A DNA stretch of 64,000 nucleotides, taken from NCBI RefSeq assembly GCF_018967865.2, contig NZ_JAHLZY020000001.1:2790001-2854000 (forward strand), written 5' to 3'. Positions 60,527-64,000 of the stretch are shown piece by piece (the first letter of the stretch is position 1; each line of letters starts with the position of its first letter). Made by a program: the position numbers and the translations under genes. Source of the DNA: Hymenobacter siberiensis (GTDB lineage: Bacteria; Bacteroidota; Bacteroidia; Cytophagales; Hymenobacteraceae). The notes under the pieces were generated by a model. That model saw only the letters and a program-made list of their open reading frames with translations, searched no databases and was not told where the DNA came from.

Positions 60527-61483
60527 CTACGCCGCTACCAACTCTCGCTCAGCGCGCTTGGCCGCGTGCGCCATGGCGGCCTCGCGCACCCAGGCACCTT
60601 CCTCGTGGGCCTTCACGCGGGCCCCGAGGCGGTCGCGGTTGCACAGGCCGTTGCCTTTCACCACCGCCCAGAACTCGTCCCAGTTCACCTCGCCGTAGTC
60701 ATAGGCCTGGCGGACTTCGTTCCACTGCACTTTTTCGTCGGGCACAGTCAGGCCCAGGAATTCGGCCTGGGGCACCATCATATCCACGAATTTCTGGCGC
60801 AGCTCGTCGTTGGTGAAGCGCTTGATGCGCCAGTTCATGCTCTGGGCCGTGTTGGGCGAGTCCTCGTCTTTGGGGCCGAACATCATCAGCGTGGGCCACC
60901 ACCAACGGTTCAGGGCTTCCTGGGCCATGGCTTTCTGCTCGGGTGCGCCTTCGCACAGCGTCTGCATTATCTCGAAGCCCTGGCGCTGGTGGAAGCTTTC
61001 CTCCTTGCACACGCGCACCATGGCCCGGGCATAGGGGCCGTAGGATGTGCGGCACAGCGGTACCTGGTTCAAAATGGCGGCACCGTCTACCAGCCAGCCC
61101 ACGCAGCCCATGTCGGCCCAGCTCAGCGTTGGGTAGTTGAAAATGCTGGAATACTTGGCTTTACCCGAATGCAGGTCGGCCAGCATCTGGTCGCGGGTGG
61201 TGCCCAGCGTTTCGGCCGCGCTGTAGAGGTACAGGCCGTGGCCCGCCTCATCCTGCACCTTGGATAGCAGAATGGACTTGCGCTTGAGCGAAGGGGCCCG
61301 CGTAATCCAGTTGCCCTCGGGCAGCATCCCAACCAACTCCGAATGAGCATGTTGCGAAATCTGCCGAATCAGCGTCTTGCGGTAGGCATCGGGCATCCAG
61401 TCCTTGGGCTCGATGCGCACGTCGGCATCAATGCGGGCCTGGAACTGTTCTTCGGGGGTAAGGTGCTGGGTGGGATTTTCCAT
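60527..61483 (-). CDS. paaA: Phenylacetyl-CoA epoxidase catalytic subunit PaaA
   Basis: A 318-residue di-iron protein. Ligand-bearing helices are seen in [20 protein letters not shown] (E/H) and [20 protein letters not shown] (E/H), and [20 protein letters not shown] and [16 protein letters not shown] are conserved in PaaA. It inserts one oxygen atom into the aromatic ring of phenylacetyl-CoA with electrons from PaaE. It is preceded by a promoter and a candidate TetR operator at 61499-61526. Confidence 0.95.
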   Translation of the reverse strand: MENPTQHLTPEEQFQARIDADVRIEPKDWMPDAYRKTLIRQISQHAHSELVGMLPEGNWITRAPSLKRKSILLSKVQDEAGHGLYLYSAAETLGTTRDQMLADLHSGKAKYSSIFNYPTLSWADMGCVGWLVDGAAILNQVPLCRTSYGPYARAMVRVCKEESFHQRQGFEIMQTLCEGAPEQKAMAQEALNRWWWPTLMMFGPKDEDSPNTAQSMNWRIKRFTNDELRQKFVDMMVPQAEFLGLTVPDEKVQWNEVRQAYDYGEVNWDEFWAVVKGNGLCNRDRLGARVKAHEEGAWVREAAMAHAAKRAERELVAA

Positions 61484-61498
61484 AGGAAGTCAACAAAT

Positions 61499-61526
61499 AC
61501 TAACAAGCGTTAGTTTCTCAAAAGTA
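61499..61526 (-). promoter_or_regulatory. Promoter and candidate PaaR (TetR) operator of paaA
   Basis: On the minus strand TACTTTTG (61519-61526) matches the -7 consensus TAnnTTTG. Right after it lies ACTAACAAGCGTTAGT (61499-61514), with perfect half-sites ACTAAC and GTTAGT. From memory, the Thermus PaaR site is described as CNAACGNNCGTTNG; this sequence fits at 13 of 14 positions. It would cover the transcription start, as expected for a repressor relieved by phenylacetyl-CoA. The tetR gene is in the same cluster. Confidence 0.7.
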
Positions 61527-61552
61527 GCGAAGAAACCGTTAATATGCGCGGC

Positions 61553-62623
61553 TCATACTTTAACCGAGTTATCACCCAATATGTCCTGCACATACATCAT
61601 TTTAGTGAGTACAATGAGGATGGCCATGATGGGCGTGGCCAAAATCAGCCCAAAAATGCCCGCATAGGAGCCGATAACCAACTGCGCAATAAAGATGAGG
61701 GCGGGCGGCATCGAAATTAAGCTTTTCTGAGCCAGCGGCGTGAGAATATTGCTCTCTACAGCCTGCACGCCCAGGTAGAGCAGCACAATATAAAGAGCTT
61801 CCTGCGGGCCGCCATTAAAGAAAGCCAGCAAAATAGCCGGAACCATAGCCACCAGTGGCCCCAAGTTGGGAATGAAGGTGACGAGGCCGGCAAACAGCGC
61901 CAGCGCGCCCACCAGCGGCATGCCCAGCGCCCACAGCCCCAGGGCGGTGAGCACGCCCACCATCGTCATCGAAAAAAGCTGCCCCAGAAACCATTTAATG
62001 AGCGTTGAGCTCACTTTATCCAGCACTTCGTTGGCCCGGTCGCGGCCGGCTTTGGGCACCAGCATCACGATGCCGGCCCGGTACAGCTTGGGCTGAATGG
62101 CAATGAACAGCGCCAGAAATACCACCACATACACATCAGCCAGCACACCGATAGTAGTCGAAAAGATGCCCGTGGCCCGGCCCAGCCACTCCGAGCCACC
62201 CCCCAGAATCTTCTTGTAGCTCAGGTTTTCCTGCGACAGCCATTCGCCCCAGCGGGTGCCCGCAATGCGCTCCTGAAAGCTGCGATAAGCCTCCGGCAGC
62301 TGCTCGCGCATCTGGCTGGCCTGCTCGCCAATCCGGGCTGAGAACAGCCAGCCCATGGTGCCCAGCAGGCCCAGCACCAGCAATGCTACCACCGCCAGCG
62401 CCAGGCCATTTGGTAGCTTGGTGCGGCGGTGCAGCCACTCGGCGCCGGCCCGCAGCGGCAGCGCAATGAGCAGCGCCGCCAGCACCCGCAGCAATACGGC
62501 GAAGGCCGTGCCCAGCAATCCCGTTATCAGCAGCACCGCCAGGGCAATGCCGACCGTAATGCCCACGCGGCGCACAAAAACATGCTGCGACAATCGGCTA
62601 GCAACGGGCGTAAACTGGTCCAT
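61553..62623 (-). CDS. AI-2E family transporter
   Basis: A 356-residue membrane protein with the layout of the AI-2E (TqsA/YdiK/PerM-like) family: paired N-terminal segments (ITVGIALAVLLITGLLGTAF), a central helical region around SQENLSYKKILGGGSEWLGR, and the C-terminal FIPNLGPLVAMVPAILLAF and NILTPLAQKSLISMPPALIF signatures. The family exports or exchanges small molecules or ions. It sits between paaE and paaA on the same strand, so it may belong to the operon, but a link to phenylacetate is not established. Confidence 0.9.
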   Translation of the reverse strand: MDQFTPVASRLSQHVFVRRVGITVGIALAVLLITGLLGTAFAVLLRVLAALLIALPLRAGAEWLHRRTKLPNGLALAVVALLVLGLLGTMGWLFSARIGEQASQMREQLPEAYRSFQERIAGTRWGEWLSQENLSYKKILGGGSEWLGRATGIFSTTIGVLADVYVVVFLALFIAIQPKLYRAGIVMLVPKAGRDRANEVLDKVSSTLIKWFLGQLFSMTMVGVLTALGLWALGMPLVGALALFAGLVTFIPNLGPLVAMVPAILLAFFNGGPQEALYIVLLYLGVQAVESNILTPLAQKSLISMPPALIFIAQLVIGSYAGIFGLILATPIMAILIVLTKMMYVQDILGDNSVKV

Positions 62624-62647
62624 CCGGCGGCGTTAAAGCGTTGGCAA

Positions 62648-63727
62648 CTACTGGTCGAAGTCCACCGCTACCGTTTCGGTGGTGGGGCGGGCCTGGCAGG
62701 TCAGCACGTAGCCTTTGGCTATTTCTGTATCCGACAGGGAGTAGTTTACGTCCATTTCTACCTTGCCGGCCGTCACGCGGGCGCGGCAGGTGCTGCACAT
62801 GCCGTTTTTGCAGGAATACGGCGCATCCACGCCGGTTTCCAGCAGCGCATCGAGGATGGTATTGCCGTAGTACGACATCTCCAGCACGCGGGTATTGCCG
62901 TCGAGCTGCACCGTTACGCGGCTATGCTTGTCGTCTTCGCCCACGGGCGGCAGCTTGGGCTTGGGCGCCCCGGCGGCCCCGGCATTGGCCGAGCCAAACA
63001 TCTCGAAGTGAATCTTATCCAGCGTCACGCCGGCCTCGGTGAGGGCGGCACGCACGCCGTTTATCATATCCTCCGGCCCGCAGATGAAGCACTCGTCAAC
63101 CTGGCTGGCGGGCACAATCTTGTCCAGAAACTGCGCGGCCTTGGCCTGGTCGATGCGGCCGAACAACAGGTCCGATTCGCCCTGCTCACGGCTCAGCACA
63201 TGGTACACGCTGAGCCGGTTCAGGAACCGGTTTTTCAGCCCTTCGATGCCTTCCTTAAAAATGATGGAATTGCGGCCCCGGTTGCCGTACACCAGCGTAA
63301 CCTGGCTGCCCGACTCAGTGAGCAACACGGTTTTGATGATGCTGAACACCGGCGTAATGCCGCTGCCGGCCGCAAAAAACAGGTAGTTTTTGACCTGCTC
63401 CGGATGTAAAGAAGTGTGAAAGTGGCCGGCGGGCGGCATCACGTCCAGCTCCTCGCCCACGCGCAAGACATCCACGGCCAACGACGAAAACCGCCCCTGC
63501 GGCACCTTCTTGATGGCCACCTGCCACTCGCCTTCCAGCGGGCTGCTGCAAATGGAATACGAGCGCCGCAGCTCCTCGCCATTGTGCTCGCGCCGAAACG
63601 TGAGGTACTGCCCCTGCGTGAACGCAAACGTCTCGCGCAGTTCCGCCGGCATGTCCAACGATACCACTACGCTGTCCGGGGTTTCCCGCTGAATGCGCTT
63701 GATTTTTACTTTATGGAAGCGGCTCAT
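62648..63727 (-). CDS. paaE: Phenylacetyl-CoA epoxidase reductase PaaE
   Basis: A 359-residue reductase. The FAD site RRSYSICSSP and NAD-binding GSGITPVFSIIKT come first. The C-terminal plant-type [2Fe-2S] ferredoxin has CKNGMCSTC and the fourth Cys in LTCQARPT. It passes electrons from NADPH to PaaA. The start ATG 63727 is 2 nt after the stop of the regulator gene, so the two are in one operon. Confidence 0.94.
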   Translation of the reverse strand: MSRFHKVKIKRIQRETPDSVVVSLDMPAELRETFAFTQGQYLTFRREHNGEELRRSYSICSSPLEGEWQVAIKKVPQGRFSSLAVDVLRVGEELDVMPPAGHFHTSLHPEQVKNYLFFAAGSGITPVFSIIKTVLLTESGSQVTLVYGNRGRNSIIFKEGIEGLKNRFLNRLSVYHVLSREQGESDLLFGRIDQAKAAQFLDKIVPASQVDECFICGPEDMINGVRAALTEAGVTLDKIHFEMFGSANAGAAGAPKPKLPPVGEDDKHSRVTVQLDGNTRVLEMSYYGNTILDALLETGVDAPYSCKNGMCSTCRARVTAGKVEMDVNYSLSDTEIAKGYVLTCQARPTTETVAVDFDQ

Positions 63728-63729
63728 TA

Positions 63730-64000
63730 TTAATTTTTTGCCAGGCCATTCAACAGAATGGTCATGATATCATCTTCCAGCTCCTGCGCCGTGACGCCCC
63801 GGCCCGGCCGGTACCATAGCTCCACCCACCGCACCGCCGACAAAATGGTGAACAACGCCACCGAGGCGTTCACGGGCCGAAACTCGCCGGCGGCGATACC
63901 GCTTTCAATCAGCGCCGCGAAGCCCTTCTCGTACTGCTTGCGGGCGTCTTTAAATTGCTCCAGCTTGCCGCTGGTCAGGTATTTCCAGTCGTTGTTGGCC
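63730..64000 (-). CDS. TetR family regulator, C-terminal part (PaaR-like)
   Basis: Only the last 89 codons lie in the window; the gene continues past the right edge. The translation (WKYLTSGKLEQFKDARKQYE, AALIESGIAAGEFRPVNASV, FTILSAVRWVELWYRPGRGV) matches the ligand-binding domain of TetR regulators, and the pattern I(A)AGEF near the middle is typical. Placed directly before paaE and with a palindromic operator candidate before paaA, it is probably the phenylacetyl-CoA-sensing repressor. The DNA-binding domain is not visible. Confidence 0.8.
   Translation of the reverse strand, partial: ANNDWKYLTSGKLEQFKDARKQYEKGFAALIESGIAAGEFRPVNASVALFTILSAVRWVELWYRPGRGVTAQELEDDIMTILLNGLAKN

Overview
The window reads as chromosomal DNA of a high-GC member of the Bacteroidota, most like Hymenobacter or a close relative in the Cytophagales. 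The grounds are the gliding-motility genes gldA, gldF, gldG and gldC, Bacteroidota-type -7 promoter elements (TAnnTTTG), the general absence of clear Shine-Dalgarno sites, a single-copy SRP RNA, families such as DUF3078, DUF2807 and DUF1361, and a high GC content throughout. No tRNA, rRNA or CRISPR array was seen.

Layout. 1-3.1 kb: an RND metal/drug efflux operon on the minus strand (TolC-like channel, lipoprotein adaptor, start of the pump). 3.2-8 kb: a dead DUF937 gene, a small TPR protein, the electron transfer flavoprotein pair etfB-etfA, a bifunctional nuclease (BFN) and a YfiT-like gene broken by an in-frame stop. 8.1-12.2 kb: MlaEF-type lipid transporter genes, two short-chain dehydrogenases and a DUF2807 lipoprotein. 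12.4-16.2 kb: the gldA-gldF-gldG gliding transporter. 16.2-21.6 kb: a disturbed island holding a decayed IS701-like transposase, a lower-GC formaldehyde/alcohol dehydrogenase, a second copy of the 3' end of gldG, and a small membrane gene split by two IS4-family insertions with overlapping target duplications. 21.6-31.3 kb: a toxin-antitoxin remnant, dnaN, gldC, dcd, hemL, and envelope and hypothetical genes. 31.5-37.4 kb: a large M1 peptidase and a secreted repeat protein cut off by a third copy of the same IS. 37.4-43.9 kb: a class I amidotransferase, guaA, the SRP RNA, a transaldolase-like aldolase, an FtsE-like ATPase and a glycosyltransferase. 44.2-53.5 kb: two sugar-nucleotide genes, a frameshifted BLUF photoreceptor, a large AddB-like nuclease, a secreted protein frameshifted by a 7-bp repeat, and a nucleoside deaminase. 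53.5-64 kb: a phenylacetate (phenylacetyl-CoA epoxidase) catabolic cluster with a TetR regulator and a candidate operator in front of paaA.

The most unusual property of the window is its load of palindromic elements of several unrelated sequence families. Arms are mostly about 20-42 bp around a short spacer. They sit in most gene gaps, including gaps inside operons such as etfB/etfA, gldA/gldF and paaA/paaB. One has been inserted in frame into the AddB-like nuclease gene and is apparently translated. Others form the last codons or the stop of neighbouring genes. A roughly 145-150 bp MITE-like element, present twice, itself contains one of these palindromes. Several genes are broken by small lesions (in-frame stops, homopolymer or tandem-repeat frameshifts), so either the strain is losing functions or some of these are sequence errors.
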